From Impatiens glandulifera (taxonomy: Eukaryota > Streptophyta > Magnoliopsida > Ericales > Balsaminaceae), in contig NC_061863.1 of assembly GCF_907164915.1 (NCBI RefSeq), positions 31,715,258 to 31,779,257 of the forward strand: a stretch of 64,000 nucleotides of DNA, written 5' to 3'. Below, piece by piece: positions 1 to 11,855 of this stretch. Each line of letters begins with the position of its first letter. Within the stretch, counting starts at the first letter, position 1. The notes beneath the pieces were generated by a model, which saw nothing but the letters and a program-made list of their open reading frames with translations, was not told the origin of the DNA and did not search any database. Both the position numbers and the translations under genes were made by a program.

Positions 1-1042
1 CGACGCCATGTCTCTCTTTGTGAAGAAGTATGGCGACTTCATCAAGAAGAGCAACCCTAACTCAAGCTCTTCAAATTCTAATGATAATAAGAAATCAAAG
101 GCTAATGTTAGGTGTTTTAACTGTGGTATTCTAGGTCATTATCAATCGGAATGTCGGAAGCAAAACGTGAAGATACGAAGGATGATGGAAAAGAGCTGAA
201 GGCTCTTATTGCAGGTGACAGTAAGAACCGAAGAAGCATCCGTGACTCTTACTTCTCATCAAGTGATAGTGATGACGAAGAAGTCCCCTCCTTCATGGCA
301 AGAGAAGATGAAGAACAGACTCAGGAAACTGAGGTATTTGACTTCTCTTCTGAAAGATTTTCATGGGAACAACTGGTAGTTGCACTAAATGACATGGTCA
401 TTGAGTTCAGAAAGCTAGCAGAATCCATAAATGAAATTAATTCTTCACTTGTTGTATCCTAACCAATTTTACCTCAAACTCCTGAATCAAATGTTTTTGA
501 AAAGAAAGTTAAAGAGATCTCATCTGAGAATGAGATGTTCAAAGAACAGATTCAAACAATTTTATATGAAAACAAGGTCTGGAGAAGCTGTCAAATATCA
601 GATCAGCATGTTAAGACCTGCTAGATCTAGATCCGATCTAGGATTTGACAGCAATGACCCTAACTTGTCATGCAAAACGTCGAACTCAGCAAATGACAAG
701 CTTAAGCCAATAAGCTTTGTTAAAGGGAGTTTCACTGATAGTGAATCTGATCCTATTCACGAAGAAGTAGCTGTTAAGAATGAAATTATTTATGTTCTGC
801 CGACTGTTAGCTGTCTGAAGAACAAATTAGAAGCAAATAGCAAGTCTGGGAATCTAAAACCTGACTCAAAGTCAAGGAGTTTTAAAAGAAAGTATTCTTC
901 AAAAGCTAAGGGATTAGTGGCTAGCAGAAAGTCGTCTGCTAAGTCAAAATCATACGCATTAATTACAACGCAACATGAGAAATCCATTAGAATATGTCAA
1001 ATATGGATTTCTAAGGGACTAATTGATCGAGGACCCAATTGA
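1..1042 (+). pseudogene. gag: C1 gag, 3' part (frameshifted)
   Basis: This is the C-terminal part of a copia-type Gag, which packages element RNA in cytoplasmic particles. The window opens inside it. A CCHC zinc knuckle (CFNCGILGHYQSEC, encoded near 112-156) is followed by an acidic Ser/Asp-rich stretch, a helical region (VALNDMVIEFRKLAES) and a basic Ser/Lys-rich tail ending IWISKGLIDRGPN, which is the conserved Gag end in this window. The frame changes near 165 and again near 570, so no full protein is made. It is followed by GACCCAATTGAATATGGGTACC, the usual gag-pol junction, but pol itself is missing. Family assignment is strong; the exact shift points are approximate. Confidence 0.85.
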
Positions 1043-1872
1043 ATATGGGTACCAAGTTTGTAAATAGTGTGTTATGTAGGTGATGCGGGAGGATAGTAGG
1101 AAGGAAGCATGGAGAATAATCTTTTGAGTATGCAGTTTAGAGGATCAACAATGGCTGCTCTGCCATTTCAGAAGAATAAATATTTTTATGTGTTTTTGTA
1201 GTAAAATACTTTTGGTTCTAAGGATCTCAAAACATTTGGTTATTCATTTTTGAAATTGTGCAAAATGAGAGGGAAAAATTACTCTGAAAATAAAAATACT
1301 CTCAAGATGAAAGACCTTAATCGGTCTAATAGACAAGAGTGTCTAAAGGAAATGGTCTGTACTTAGACGTATTTTTGCTCACAATCTATACATCTAAGTT
1401 TATATGTCATGGTTTAAAACCAAAGAAATTAGACTTACACGTCTAATAGACGTTAAACGTTTTTACGTCATGAGCAAGAGGATGCTCACGTCTAACCAAA
1501 CACACGTCTAACACGTGTTGTTTATGCGGAATTAGACGTATTCTTTACAACACGTAATTAGACGTATGCCTCTAATGGACCCATGCGTCTAATAGACGTT
1601 TAGTTTTATAGATGTGTGCAGTAAGAAAAACGTCTAACTATGTGCCTCATAGACTAATCAAGGACAACTGTCCACGTGAGGAGATATCTGATTTTCCCGC
1701 TCAAACATTAAAACAGTCATCTCATAATAACATGAAGACACATGTCTCTCAAAGTTAAAAGAGAATGACTTATATACCCTCCTTATAATGATGACTCTTT
1801 GAAAAGAACATCTAATTTTAAATGATGGGCCATACCCCTAGGAAAAACGACAATTATCCTACATAACTCCCC
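1043..1872 (+). other. C1 remnant spacer with pol deleted; TTAGAC/GTCTAA repeats
   Basis: After the gag-pol junction the expected pol gene of about 3.3 kb is absent. From about 1260 the sequence is the post-pol spacer of a type C element. The stretch around 1440-1560 (GACGTTAAACGTTTTTACGTCATGAGCAAGAGGATG and onward) is clearly homologous to 31780-31880 in C2. The part from about 1320 to 1640 is rich in TTAGAC and its reverse complement GTCTAA, the same motif that fills the type C LTRs. No coding sequence is visible. The deletion junction lies somewhere between about 1060 and 1260. Confidence 0.7.
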
Positions 1873-1878
1873 ATGATC

Positions 1879-1886
1879 TATATAAG
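1879..1886 (+). promoter_or_regulatory. TATA-like box of C1 ORF3
   Basis: TATATAAG lies 126 bp upstream of the ORF3 ATG at 2005. It sits in the same relative place as the TATA boxes before the ORF3 genes of A1, B1, B2 and C2, and a pyrimidine-rich leader (TTTATCTCTCAAG) follows. A short upstream reading frame begins at the ATG at 1898 and closes after 11 codons. Promoter activity is inferred. Confidence 0.55.
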
Positions 1887-2004
1887 GACATTTTTGCATG
1901 AGATTGAAAGCTTTTTATCTCTCAAGATTCTAAGAACCCTAGATTTCTCTACCTTTATCTCTCAAAAATATGTGCTAATCGTGTGTGTTCGTATTCCACT
2001 AAAA

Positions 2005-2376
2005 ATGGTGAACAAGAGAATCATACTTGGTCATTGTACTTTGCAGGTGGATTTTCCAACAGTCTACACTTTCGATCAGCCGGAAGTGGTAGATATGTTC
2101 AGAACCCTCGAGTATTCCGGTCTCGGAAAATATCTTGGTGGTCCTTTCATATTTTACGAGAAGGAAGTTCGAGAGTTCTTTAAATCTGCAACTATGGTGG
2201 ATGATTTCATCTTAGCTATTGTAAACGGGATGAAAATATCTTTCGACGAAGCCTTTTACGCGGAGTTCTTTGAACTTCCGTCGGAGGGTCATACTTTCAA
2301 CAAGGATATGTCACTAGAAGTAAGGGAAGAGATGAAGAAGGTTTTATCTGCCGATGGCTCGGCGATTCATATAAAC
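2005..2376 (+). pseudogene. C1 ORF3, first fragment (N-terminal domain)
   Basis: This is the start of the post-pol accessory gene of C1. The ATG at 2005 is preferred because the following residues lead into the LQVDF motif shared by all ORF3 copies here. The fragment has the family pattern: a GLGKYLGGPFIFYEKEV segment, then EFFKSATMVDDFI, then an acidic FYAEFFELPSEG block. It stops where element B1 is inserted at 2377. The coding sequence resumes in frame at 24248 after the duplicated target TAAAC, is broken again by C2 at 24991 and resumes at 49267. Its function is unknown. I see no signal peptide or transmembrane segment. Confidence 0.8.
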
Positions 2377-2917
2377 TGTTAGATAAAATTAGACCGGTTA
2401 AATAGAATTTAAAAAAAACAAAATTCCTGTGCAGGAACGGTTAACGAATTCAATCGGTCAACCTACTCAATCGGTCAAGCTACTCAACCGGTCAAGCAAC
2501 CCAACCGACTAAAAACCTGACCGATTAGAAAGACAAGACCGGTCAGATAAGAAGGCCAAAATCGTTGGACACTCGGTAAACCTGAAGTCATGAAAAACCG
2601 AAAGTCATTCAATTAACTTAAACAACCGACCGGTGCAAATAGATACTTTGAGTATCTGTTAAAGATAATACCAAAGGACAGATCCTAGTATTACCATATT
2701 CATACAAGTCTGAGGACAATCTGCAGGCTGCAGAAGATCGTCCGACAGGATCTTTCCACTCCAGGATAAATGAGAGACGTAATCCTCTAGGTACAGGTAA
2801 CTGTCCAACCGACAGTTGCCATACTAAGTAAAAGACAAACCTTTCCGGTTTGACCTATACACTGGAAGTCTAGCCGACAGGTCTGAAATCACTGAACTTC
2901 TTCTCAGCCAATCAGAT
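2377..2917 (+). repeat. B1 5' LTR, truncated
   Basis: About 540 bp match the start of the B1 3' LTR (23087 onward), including the CAATCGGTCAAGCTACTC repeats and the CAGGCTGCAGAAGATCG segment. The match ends within the CAGCCAATCAGATT stretch, before the TATA box and leader. Pol sequence follows directly (GTGGAGGAATCTCTTCATG, similar to B2 near 36635). The joint has little or no homology, which suggests a deletion by illegitimate recombination. Confidence 0.85.
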
Positions 2918-4732
2918 TTAACCGTGGAGGAATCTCTTCATGTCGTTTTCGATGAATCGGTTGAAAGTAACACTACATCATCCTTTGATCTACACAACAG
3001 ATTGGAAAACAACAATATCCATTCTGATAGTGAAGATGAGGTTCCAGCTTTCAGACGGTTTGTCCATGACCAAATGGGTAATAATGAAACCCAACCAGAT
3101 CAAGCTGTCACACAGTAGGAAGCTGACACCTCAGTTCAAACTGAGGAAATCGGTCGGTCTGACACTTTTGTTCAGCCTACCGATATGTCTAACCTTGATC
3201 AAGTAAACGGTGATTTGGTAGACACTCCTGAACCGAATCTCAAAAGAACACAAATCATCCTCCTGAGCTAATTATAGGTGACCCTTCAAAACCTGTTCGA
3301 ACTAGGCGACAAATTCTGGAGGAATACTTTAATTCTGCTTTCATATCCCAGTTTAAGCCGAAAAAGGTGGATGAAGCATTGTCAGATCCGGATTGGATCT
3401 TGGGGATGCAAGAAGAGTTAAACCAGTTTGAGAGTAATAAAGTCTGGTACCTGGTCCCTAGACCGAAAGATCAACTAGTCATAGGAACAAGATGCGTATT
3501 CAGAAATAAACTCAATGAAGACGGTTTGGTCACGAGGAACAAAGCCAGATTAGTGCCACAAGGATACAAACAGGAAGAAGGCATTGATTTTGAAGAATCA
3601 TTTGCCCATGTAGCTCGAATTGAAGCTATTAGGATTTTTCTAGCTTTTGCTGCTTTCAAAAACTTTAAAGTTTTTCAAATGAATGTTAAAAGTGCATTTT
3701 TAAATGGTGACCTACGTGAGGAAGTATATGTTGAACAACCACCCGGTTTTAAAAATGTTGACCCACCTAATCATGTATACCGCTTAAACAAAGCAGCTTA
3801 AACAAAGCACTATACGGTTTAAAACAAGCTCCTAGAGCTTGGTATGATACACTAACCGCATTTTTTTTAAATCATGATTTCACCATCAGTTTAGTCGATA
3901 AAACACTATTTAAATTTGAGAAAAAGGAACACATCCTACTTGTTCAAATATATGTGGATGATATCATCTTCGGTTCAACCGATCCCAAGCTATGTGATAA
4001 ATTTTCAACCTTGATGACTAACAAATTTGAGATGAGTATGATGGGAGAATTAATCTTCTTCCTAGGCCTTCAGGTTAAGCAAATCGAAGAAGGAACTTTC
4101 ATAAGTCAACCCAAATACACAAAGGAACTTCTAATGAAATTTGGGATGGACACATGTTCCTCTGCGGCTACTCCAATGAGCTCATCAATCAAATTGGACA
4201 AGGATGATGACGGTCAGGCAGTAGACCTGACGGCCTACCGAGGAATCATTGGTTCTCTCCTATACCTGACAGTAAGTAGACCGGATATACTATTTGCGGT
4301 CGGTGTGTGTGGAAGATTCCAGGCTAATCCAAAACAGTCCCACTACACAGCCGCAAAGCGAATCTTGAAATATCTAAAGGGAACCCCTGAAGTCGGTCTA
4401 TGGTATCCAAAGGATTCATCTTTCAACCTCACAAGCTACTCGAATGCAGATTATGCAGGTTGTAAAGTGGACAGAAAAAGTACCAGCGGAACATGCCAAT
4501 TCCTAGGCGATCGGCTTGTTTCATGGCACAGCAAGAAACAGACATCGGTTGCCACGTCAACCGCAGAAGCTGAATATCTGGCAGCCGGAAGTTTCTGTTC
4601 ACAACTCCTGTGGATTCAACAACAACTGAAGGATTTCGGTATTACAGCCGAAGAGTCTCCGATATTCTGTGATAACACAAGTGCCATAGCTATCACATAC
4701 AATCCGGTTCTACATTCTAGAACCAAACACAT
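2918..4732 (+). pseudogene. pol: B1 pol, RT-RNase H part, interrupted by A1
   Basis: This is the 3' half of copia pol: the linker after integrase, then reverse transcriptase and RNase H. RT motifs are readable ([14 protein letters not shown] near 3675, YVDDIIFGSTDP near 3949), followed by an RNase H region with RKSTSGTCQFLGDR and the terminal KQTSVATSTAEAEYLAAGS block. Defects include an in-frame TAG at 3116-3118 where B2 has CAG, a shift near 3250, and a short tandem duplication near 3790-3810 that breaks the frame. The RT aspartate of MDVKSAF is Asn here, and the SDADYAG motif of RNase H reads SNADYAG. A1 interrupts the gene at KHID; the tail continues at 17930. Confidence 0.9.
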
Positions 4733-5980
4733 TGATAGAAAAATTAAGTAAGTTAATTTTCAAACCGGCCATACATTACAATTTTTGAATATTTATTCTA
4801 AATAATCAAAAAGGGAGAAATTAATAGAAAAATTAAGTAAAGTTAATTTTTGGAACTGGCTAGAAAAACTAAACAACTATTAACTTCTATGTGCAGGAAC
4901 AGATTGAATTGCACAAACCGGCTGGAGCATCACAAACCGGCTGAAGAACACTTCAAAGAAATCCAGTTCCAAATGATCAAGTCAAGATCAAGTGGAACCG
5001 GTTTCAACATTCCCAAGGGACCGGCTAGCAAAGACAAGTCCACATCCCAGTCGGACTATACTGTGTATGAATCAACCGCAAACTAAAATCTGTAGAGATG
5101 ACGTAATATGACTAAATACACGTGTTTCGGAGAGATAAAAGAAGATAACATCCGATCAGAAGCATGCGAGAAAAACAATGATGATTTACTGATCCGACCT
5201 CGACAGCCGGAAGGTGCATTCCTGACACGTGTTCAAATCTGCCAACCGGTTACGTCATCTCTTCCTCAGAAGTGCCTGCATGCTTGCCAAGTGTTGAGGA
5301 AGGTGAAACGTGCAAGCAACCTCTCTGCATCGGCGTGACTCTGAATTAACCAATCCCACGGTGAGAGAAGAAAGTGACCGTTGGAACGCTCCTCATTATA
5401 AAAGGAAGACGAAGCGACCTCATTAATGACAATTGACGAAAATCTTAGAGAGATAAAGAAATCTCACGCGCGACTCAAAACCGTTGTGTCATTAATCGAA
5501 AGCTATTATTGAGTTGGTGTAACCGGCGAGTAGTGAGTTAAGGCTCGACCGACTGTGTAACTGTTATAACTTTGAAAGTTAGTGAAGATCCTTCTCATAA
5601 CCTGAGAAGAAGGGGTGAAGTAGGAGGGTTTGCTCCGAACATCCATAAAAAATCTTGTCTCGTGTTATTTCCTTTATTTACTACTTACTCACTTAACCTA
5701 ACCACAAACCAGAACAATCTTACTCCTTAGATCAAAAACCGGTCCACTCATATTTCTAAAACCGACTCCTCCTAAACATCATCTAAGTCGCATAAGTTGC
5801 TTCAGACTGAAACATTTCTGCCCTTGAACCCGGTTCAAGAGTCTGTGACAGTTTGCGAAGTGCTGAGAACGGTTATAGTCTCTAACCGGACTATCACCAA
5901 ATTGTGTGTTGTGTGGTGTACGCGGCTACCCTCCCAAAACCGGAACACCCCGGTCCACCAAGGGCGTCCCGATCCTAATA
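4733..5980 (+). repeat. A1 5' LTR
   Basis: The 1248-bp LTR begins TGATAGAAAAATTAAG and ends GATCCTAATA (the 3' LTR ends ...AACA, so the last CA has decayed to TA). The first ~90 bp contain a copy of the pre-LTR sequence and polypurine tract, after which the LTR start is repeated at about 4822. Promoter signals: CCAATC near 5350, GACCGTTGG at about 5376-5384 and TATAAAAG at 5397-5404. The conserved leader block is at 5611-5650. Short reading frames inside it are not credible genes. Confidence 0.92.
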
Positions 5981-5982
5981 AG

Positions 5983-5994
5983 TGGTATCAGAGC
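5983..5994 (+). other. A1 primer binding site
   Basis: TGGTATCAGAGC begins two bases after the 5' LTR. This is the site that pairs with the 3' end of initiator methionine tRNA in most plant copia elements. The identical site follows the 5' LTRs of B2 and C2. Confidence 0.92.
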
Positions 5995-6025
5995 GAGGTT
6001 CTTAGCACTCAAGCAACCGAAGAAG

Positions 6026-7887
6026 ATGGGAAGCATGACCCACAGCGACAAGCCACCAATGCTAAATAGTGAAGCGTTTAGCAGTTGGAAGAAACAGATG
6101 TATCTACATCTGATCACTCTAAATGATGAGATGAGCCGAGTTTTAAAAGAAGGGAAAATCAAGATCAACAAGGAGTTAGACGAATGGACAACTGAAGATC
6201 GAAGACGAAGTAACCTGGACAACCATTGCATGAGGCACATCTATAAGGCTATAGACGATAATACCTTGAACAAGATATCAGCTTGTGATAATGCAAAGGA
6301 AGACTGGGAAACTATCATTCAGATCCATGAAGGAAACGAAAAAACAAAGGAGAACAAAATCTTGGTGGCTACACAGAAATATGAAAACATCAGAATGAAA
6401 CCGGGGGAAAATATGAAGGAATTCAGTAACCGGTTCACCAGCGTGGTCAACGAGCTTCAAACACTCGGAAAGAAATACGACAATCGAGAAGTAATCATTA
6501 AAGCCTTAAGATCACTGCCAAGCACATGGGATATCAAAACCATGGTAATGAGAGAATCAAACAACCTCGGGCAGATGAAGTTGCATGACGTGTTTGAGGA
6601 TCTAAAAGCATACGAGTTCGAGATTAAGTCTCGGATCGAAGATGAAGCATCCACATCAACCGCAACTAGAGCTTTGGTTACATCGGTGGAACCAACGGTC
6701 CAAGTATCAACCGTTCCGGCTCCAGTCAAAAACGCTGATTAGATCAGTGAAGATGTGATGGCGATACTAGCTCAGAAATTCGGGAGATTCATGAAGAAGA
6801 ACCAGCCACCATCTAACAACAACTTTAGTTATAATTATGTAGATAAATCAAATAAAAGATGTTATAACTGTGACGGTTTTGGACATTTCAGGTCAGAATG
6901 TAGGAAACCAAGGAGAGACGATAGAAAACTGGAAGGCAACTATCAAGGCAACAACTACCAAGGCAACCGGTATCAGGGTAACAACTACCAAGTGAACAAC
7001 TATCGGAGAAACGACAACCAACAAAACGACTACCGGAGAAACGACGACCAGCATACCGACGAAGGGAAAGAAATTCAGAAAGCACTCATTGCATCCGACG
7101 GAGGAAGCAAATAGGCGTATTCCGACAACGAAGATAATGAAGAGAGGGTAACCTGCTTCATGGAGAATGACGAAGAGGTATTTGATTTCTCTTCCGATGA
7201 GTTCTCTAAGGAAGATTTGATTTCTGCACTCAACGAAATGGTCGCTGAGTTCAGAAACATATCTGCATACATACCGACTCCGGTAGAACATAAAACCGTA
7301 GAGTCAAGTGGTATCGCTGATAAGTCATGCGAAACCGCAATGTATGAACTGGATGAACTATCCTTAGATAATGAGGAGATAGTTCAACCGGTAACTGAAA
7401 TCGATGAACGAGCACTGTATGTTACGGCTGCGTGGGAGAGATCTCGTCAAGTAGTAAAACAGATGTGTAATTATAAAAGACACCCTAAATGTAGATTTGG
7501 TTTCGGTTATGAACAAAACAAATCCAACGAATCAAATCAACCTAACGGGATGAAACTCACAAAAGACAATCTTCCATTCATAAGATTTGTCAAGAGTTCA
7601 ACAACCGAAAATGAGGAAAACGTGATCTAAAACCGGAAGAAGAACTAAAATATGTAAGTCCGACTGAATCAGAGAACTGGCTTCATCCTGAGAGAAGGAA
7701 TGCCAACCGGAAAGAAAATAAAACAAGCAGATCTCGGTCTCAAAAACATTCATCACCACAACATAAGGCATTCTTGAGCAATGGTCAAGAAGTTAAGCCA
7801 AACATTATAAGAACAGATACCGGGAAAGTGATCCGACTTATTCAAGTCTGGATCCCAAAGGGACTAATCAACCATGGACCCAACTGA
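6026..7887 (+). pseudogene. gag: A1 gag
   Basis: Gag begins at ATG 6026 (MGSMTHSDKPPML), which aligns with the starts in D and B2. An N-terminal capsid-type region with the copia pattern (EAFSSWKKQMYLHL, then EETI-like helices and MKEFSNRFTSVVNEL) runs to about residue 230. A zinc knuckle CYNCDGFGHFRSEC follows near 6861-6902, then Asn/Gln-rich short repeats (NNYQGNRYQ), an acidic region and a basic tail ending [15 protein letters not shown] with stop TGA at 7885-7887. In-frame stops: TAG at 6740 (D has CAG) and TAG at 7112 (B2 has TGG). A one-base shift lies near 7625. The last 14 nt overlap the start of pol in the +1 frame. Confidence 0.9.
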
Positions 7888-10800
7888 ATGTGGGTACCAA
7901 AAAGGTGTAAATACTTTTATTTTGCAGATTAGGAGAAGCAACCGGCTAAAGAACTCGGAATGGTATCTGGACAGCGGATGCTCAAGACACATGACCGGCA
8001 ACGATGAATTACTAACCGACATCAAGTATGAAACCGGAGCAGTCATAACATTCGGTGACAACTCGAAAGGTAAAACCTTGGGCAAGGGTAAGATTGTCCA
8101 TGGTAACCTATTCATAAATAACGTACTACTGGTAGAACAATTGAATTTTAACCTACTAAGTATAAGTCAAATGTGGGACGTAGGTTATAAAGTTGAATTT
8201 CATAAGAATGCATGTTTAGTTAAGAATCAACAAAATGATATCCTTTTAACTGGTAACCGAATGGGAAATATTTACAAAGTTTATTGGAAAACCGATCTTG
8301 AAAAACATGTATGCATGATAGCCGGAACCGATCCAAATTGGCTTTGGCATAAACGGCTAAACCATTTAAACTTCAAAACAATTAACTTTATATGTTCCAA
8401 AGAACTAGTCTACGGTTTTCCAAATGTTAAGTTTTCAAAAGATAAAAGTTGCGCTGCATGTCAAATGGGTAAACAGATAAAGTCATCTTTCAAAAGTAAA
8501 GGAAATTATCAATCTGAACGGTGCTTAGAACTGTTACATATGGATCTGTTTGGTCCGGTTAAAGTAACCAGTCTAGGAGGCATGCATTACACTATGGTAG
8601 TCATTGATGATTATTCTAAGTTTACTTGGGTAACATTTCTAGCCTCTAAAAATCAAGCAACTCCAAACCTGATAAAACTAATTTTGAGAATACAAAATGA
8701 GAAATCTATTCGAGTAAACAAAATCAGAAGTGATAGAGGAACTGAGTTTATAAATAGACGATTCACCACTTTTCTTGATGATTCCGGTATTAGACACGAG
8801 TTGTCTAGTGCCAGAACTCCTCAACAAAACGGCCTGACTAAGAGAAGAAACCGAACTCTCAAGGAAGCCGCAAGGTCAATGATAGCTGATTCGGGTATTG
8901 CTCAAAAGTTTTGGGCTGAAGCTATCAATACCGCATGCTACACACAAAATCGATCTTTAGTAACTAAACGTTTTTCCAAAACTCCTTTTGAAATATACTA
9001 TGATCGAATTCCAAACATACGGTATTTTCGAATTTTCGTTAGCAAATGTTTTGTTCACAACAACGGCAAGAATTATTTGACCGTTTTTTATGCTAAATCC
9101 GATGAGGGAATAATGTTAGGATATTCAGCTGTAAGTAAAGCCTATAGTATATATAACACTAGGACTTTAACAGTTGAAGAAACAGCCCACGTTGTTTTTG
9201 ATGAATCGGTTGAACGAAACACTGCATTACCCTTCGACCTTCACAACAGAATGGAAAAATTCAATATCTATTCTGATGATAAAGACGAGGTTCCGGTTTT
9301 TAGACGATTTGTCAATGACCATGCGGTTGATGCTGAACCTCATCCTGTTCAAGCTGCGTTACCGCAGAAAGTTGACTCTTCAGTTTCAACTGAAGAAATC
9401 GGTCGGTCTGACTTTGTTCAACCTACCGATCAGTCTAACCTTGACCAGCCAACCGAAAGCTTGATAGACACATCTCGGATAAACCTCAGAAGGAATAAAA
9501 ATCATCCTCTTGAACTAGTAATAGGTAACATATCCTCACCCGTCCGAACTAGGCAACATAATTTGGAACACTATGAACACTCAGCTTTCATATCACAAAT
9601 TGAGCCGAAAAAGGTGGATGAAGCATTGTCAGATCCCGATTGGATCCTAGCAATGCAAGAGGAATTAAACGAGTTTGAGAGAAATAAAGTCTGGTACCTA
9701 CTCCTTAGACTGAAAAATAAACCGGTTATAGGAACACGATGGGTATTCAGAAATAAACTCAATAAAGACGGTTTAGTTACGAGGAACAAGGCCCGGTTAG
9801 TGGCTCAAGGCTACAAACAGGAAGAAGGTGTTGATTTTGAAGAATCATTTGCCCCTGTAGCCAAACTTGAGGCCATTAGGATATTTTTAGCCTTAGCAGC
9901 TTTCAAAAATTTCAAAGTTTTTCAAATGGATGTTATAAGCGCTTTTCTAAACGATAAGGTAAATGAGGAGGTATATGTTAATCAACCTCCACGTTTAAAA
10001 AAATCCAGAACACGAAAATCATGTTTACCGGCTAAACAAAGCCCTTTACGGTTTGAAACAGGCTCCAAGAGCCTGGTACGATACGTTAACACAATTCTTA
10101 TTTGATCACAAATTTACAATAGGCTCAGTTGACAAAACACTTTTCAAATTTGAGAGAAAGGAACACATATTACTTGTTCAAATTTATGTCGATGATATTA
10201 TCTTCGGATCAACCGATCTAAAACTATGTGATAAATTCTCAAAAGTGATGACTGACAAATTTCAAATGAGTATGATGGGAGAACTGAGTTTCTTCCTAGG
10301 ACTTCAGGTTAAGCAAATTGAAGCCGGAACATTTATAAGCCAACCAAAGTTTACAGCCGAACTATTGAAGAAGTTTGGAATGGACACATGCGATGAGGCG
10401 GCTACACCAATGAGTTCTTCCGTAAAGTTAGACAAAGATGAGGATGGTCAAGCCATTGACATCACAACATATCAGGGAATGAATTGATCATTGCTTTACC
10501 TAACAGCCAGCCGACCGGACATCATGTTTGCTGTTGGAGTATGCGGGAGATTCCAAGCCAATCCAAAGAAATCACACTACACTACGGCTAAAAGAATATT
10601 AAAATATCTGAAGGGAACTCAAGAAGTGGGACTCTGGTATCCAAAAGACTCAAGTTTCAACCTCATAAGCTACTCACACGCAGATTACGCAAGATGCAAG
10701 ATCGATAGAAAGAGTACAAGTGGTACCTGCCAGTTCCTGGGTGATCGGCTAGTTACCTGGAGCAGCAAGAAACAGACCTCAGTTGCAACATCAACCGCAG

Positions 10801-11141
10801 AGGCAGAGTATATAGCAGCCTGAAGCTGCTGTACACATCTCCCCTGGATCCAACAGCAACTAAGGGACTTTGGCGTAGTAGCCGAGGAATCACCAATATT
10901 CTGTGACAACACCAGCGCGATAGCGATAACATACAATCCAGTGTTGCACTCAAGAACGAAACATATTGATATAAGACACCATTTCATTCGAGAGCATGTT
11001 TATGAGAAACACATCCGGTTGGAATATTTCTCAACTGAGCAACAAGTAGCAGACATCTTCACCAAACCGATACAGGAAGCTAAGTTTTCTCATTTCAGAA
11101 ATATTCTAGGAATTACTGATGTTAAGCAACTTATATCATGA
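7874..11141 (+). pseudogene. pol: A1 pol polyprotein
   Basis: Pol starts at ATG 7874 and reads openly for 743 codons. Protease has the active-site motif [11 protein letters not shown] (Asp at residue 33). The integrase zinc region is H-X4-H...C-A-A-C (about 159-196). The catalytic triad positions are D224 and D287, but position 323 is Lys where B2 has the expected Glu, so the integrase should be inactive. RT begins near residue 600. A frameshift in an A-rich run near 10000 moves RT into the frame of 10053, where YVDD lies at 10185-10196. Two TGA stops follow (10485, 10821). The RNase H motif SDADYAG reads SHADYAR. The gene ends with the conserved FTKPIQEAKFSHFRN tail. Confidence 0.92.
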
Positions 11142-11769
11142 TCGTGCATGCATACTGCTTACATACATAAATATGAAAAACCGGGATATGTGTTCAGGGA
11201 GAAGCTCTCGCTTCTCAAACCGTATTCAAATAGGTCATTGAAAATTCAAGGATACTAACCGGGAGGAAGTCTCCGGTTATGCCTGATCACTTCATGATGT
11301 CAAATCACGTGTATACTTACTATAAGGTGGAAATGACTTTGTAGAAGCAGGATATACTTAATCCAAAGTTGAACAAATGTTGATATGACTCAACATTTCT
11401 TCACCATCGGAATAAAATATCCAACTAAAACCGGCCATGGAAAACCGATTAGTACAAATACACTCTAGTTTTGATGGATTGAACTTTTCCGGTTATCTTG
11501 GGATAACTAACCGCGTTTTCATGCACACCTTGATAAATGAAGCCTGTAATAAATAAACAGTCTACCGCAATCGAGATGACGACATGTGTCCATCATCAAG
11601 AGAGTGAGACTCACATCTTGTCAATAGATTTTTGTCATCATGAATATCCTAGTAATAATTACCTTTGCATTGGAAATAAACATTATACACTTCAACAAGT
11701 TAAAGCCTATTAACTAATTGATGACATCATTGAGCATGCTTAACCTATTGATCTAGCCGAACCCCTGGC
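11142..11769 (+). other. A1 post-pol spacer
   Basis: About 630 bp of non-coding, AT-rich sequence lie between pol and the ORF3a promoter. It contains scattered CCGGTT/AACCGG words, common in this element family, and no reading frame with family similarity. It probably holds the ORF3a upstream promoter region. Confidence 0.5.
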
Positions 11770-11777
11770 TATATAAA
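11770..11777 (+). promoter_or_regulatory. TATA-like box of A1 ORF3a
   Basis: TATATAAA lies 86 bp upstream of the ORF3a ATG (11856) and is followed by a C/T/A-rich leader. Equivalent boxes precede the other ORF3 genes. Confidence 0.6.
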
Positions 11778-11855
11778 CCACCCTTAAAATCTCACAACTC
11801 TTCACAAAATCTACTATTCACAAAAACTGTCTTGAGCTTAAACTATCTCAAGAAC

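Noticed and set aside
4850..5338. Short frames in A-type LTRs (also 16764-17000)
   Set aside because: They lie within both LTR copies, show different lesions, and contain the LTR promoter region; they are chance frames in repeated non-coding DNA.
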